Below the pieces are notes generated by a model. It was given only the letters and a program-made list of their open reading frames with translations. It did no database searches and was not told the DNA's origin. The translations under genes were made by a program, and so were the position numbers. A stretch of DNA of 64,000 nt, taken from contig NZ_JAGENB010000001.1 of assembly GCF_019991125.1 (NCBI RefSeq), positions 1,116,001 to 1,180,000 of the forward strand, written 5' to 3'. Of this stretch, positions 63,481-64,000 are shown one piece after another. How positions within the stretch are numbered: the stretch's first letter is position 1; each line of letters begins with the position of its first letter. The stretch comes from Phyllobacterium calauticae (GTDB taxonomy: Bacteria; Pseudomonadota; Alphaproteobacteria; Rhizobiales; Rhizobiaceae).

Positions 63481-64000
63481 TTGCTGCCTCCCCTGACTTC
63501 AGAATAGAGATAGGGAATGATGATCGCGAAAATGGTGATCAGCATGATGATGGCCGAGGACGCGCCGATGCCCATGGAATTGCGTGTAAACGTATAGGAA
63601 TACATGAAGGTCGCGGGCAGTTCGGTTGCCTGTCCGGGGCCGCCGCCGGTCAGCGCGATCACCAGGTCATACGCCTTGATGGCGAGATGGGCGAGCACGA
63701 CAAAGGCCGACAGGAAAACCGGACGCATCAGCGGAATGATGATGCGGCGATAGATCATGGCCGTCGAGGCGCCGTCGATCTGTGCCGCCTTGATGATCTC
63801 GTTGTCGACGCCGCGCAGTCCGGCAAGGAACATGGCCATGACGAAGCCGGAGGACTGCCAGACGGCGGCGATTACCACCGTATAGATCGCCATCTTGGAA
63901 TCCTTGATCCAATTGAAGGCGAAACTGGTCCAGCCCCACTGGTGCATGGTGTTCTCAAGGCCGATGCCGGGATCGAGAAACCATTTCCAGGCAACACCGG
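63477..64000 (-). CDS. Carbohydrate ABC transporter permease (MalF type, 5' part outside the window)
   Basis: Reads through the window edge: about 174 codons are seen and the start is not. EAA loop: IIKAAQIDGASTAMIYRRIIIPL, typical of MalF-type partners. Codons upstream of the internal ATG 63947 stay open (WKWFLDPGIGLENTMH), so that ATG is not the start. The binding protein gene should lie beyond the right edge. Confidence 0.92.
   Translation of the reverse strand, partial: GVAWKWFLDPGIGLENTMHQWGWTSFAFNWIKDSKMAIYTVVIAAVWQSSGFVMAMFLAGLRGVDNEIIKAAQIDGASTAMIYRRIIIPLMRPVFLSAFVVLAHLAIKAYDLVIALTGGGPGQATELPATFMYSYTFTRNSMGIGASSAIIMLITIFAIIIPYLYSEVRGGSK

Overview
The window looks like an ordinary, gene-dense chromosomal segment of a Hyphomicrobiales (Rhizobiales) alphaproteobacterium, most likely of the Brucellaceae/Phyllobacteriaceae type. 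The evidence is high GC, the gene content (membrane-bound ferritin MbfA behind an Irr-type ICE box, a ubiE-ubiB-coaBC run, DUF982 and DUF1127 proteins, many periplasmic-binding-protein ABC importers) and dispersed palindromic repeats between genes. I do not commit to a genus. No rRNA, prophage, transposase or CRISPR array is visible. There is one tRNA gene, tRNA-Ser(GGA).

Layout. 1-3.7 kb: the end of a sugar/polyol ABC importer with its SorC-type regulator and an odd SelT/W/H-like protein that carries C-terminal tandem repeats. 3.8-6.3 kb: small conserved proteins, including an XRE regulator with its own palindrome and a DUF1127 protein. 6.3-13.6 kb: lepA, a PLD-superfamily protein, cytochrome bd oxidase (cioAB type) and a threonine dehydratase. 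13.7-17.4 kb: mbfA with its ICE box, then an AT-richer pair (an S10 carboxypeptidase lipoprotein and an EF-hand protein). 17.6-23.4 kb: two ABM/NIPSNAP-like proteins, cysK, a LysE exporter, and a dut / PEP-mutase-like / HAD / hydroxyproline dehydratase run. 23.6-32 kb: a class II amidotransferase, prfC, an ArsR-SRPBCC pair with operators, and coaBC-ubiB-ubiE. The CoaBC protein carries an N-terminal FitA-like ribbon-helix-helix domain.

32-44.5 kb is a nucleoside salvage region. add and upp face a tightly coupled operon that encodes a nucleoside-type ABC importer, a cysteine-hydrolase homologue, cytidine deaminase, purine nucleoside phosphorylase and thymidine phosphorylase. The likely binding protein (BMP family) lies about 3 kb away. 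An Fe-alcohol dehydrogenase, slyX, a GNAT gene and a LysE gene sit between them. 44.8-51.7 kb: a small membrane protein, tRNA-Ser with a long structured upstream stretch, a sulfotransferase, an alkylglycerol-monooxygenase-like hydroxylase beside a YhhN lysoplasmalogenase homologue, an AprI/Inh-like protein, an MFS exporter and a GNAT.

51.8-56.8 kb: a polar amino acid ABC importer co-transcribed with an argininosuccinate-lyase-like enzyme and divergent from a LysR gene, which suggests a catabolic rather than biosynthetic lyase. 57-64 kb: a choline-dehydrogenase-like GMC oxidoreductase, then a second carbohydrate ABC importer (two permeases, UgpC/MalK-type ATPase) in an operon with a second GMC oxidoreductase and an SDR.

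I found no clear, wholly new multi-gene system. The strongest unusual leads are the RHH-CoaBC fusion with a palindrome in its promoter, the ether-lipid-like enzyme pair, the ASL-like catabolic operon, the Cys-to-Ser hydrolase inside the nucleoside importer operon, and the repeat-bearing selenoprotein-family homologue. All functional statements come from reading motifs by eye, without database searches.
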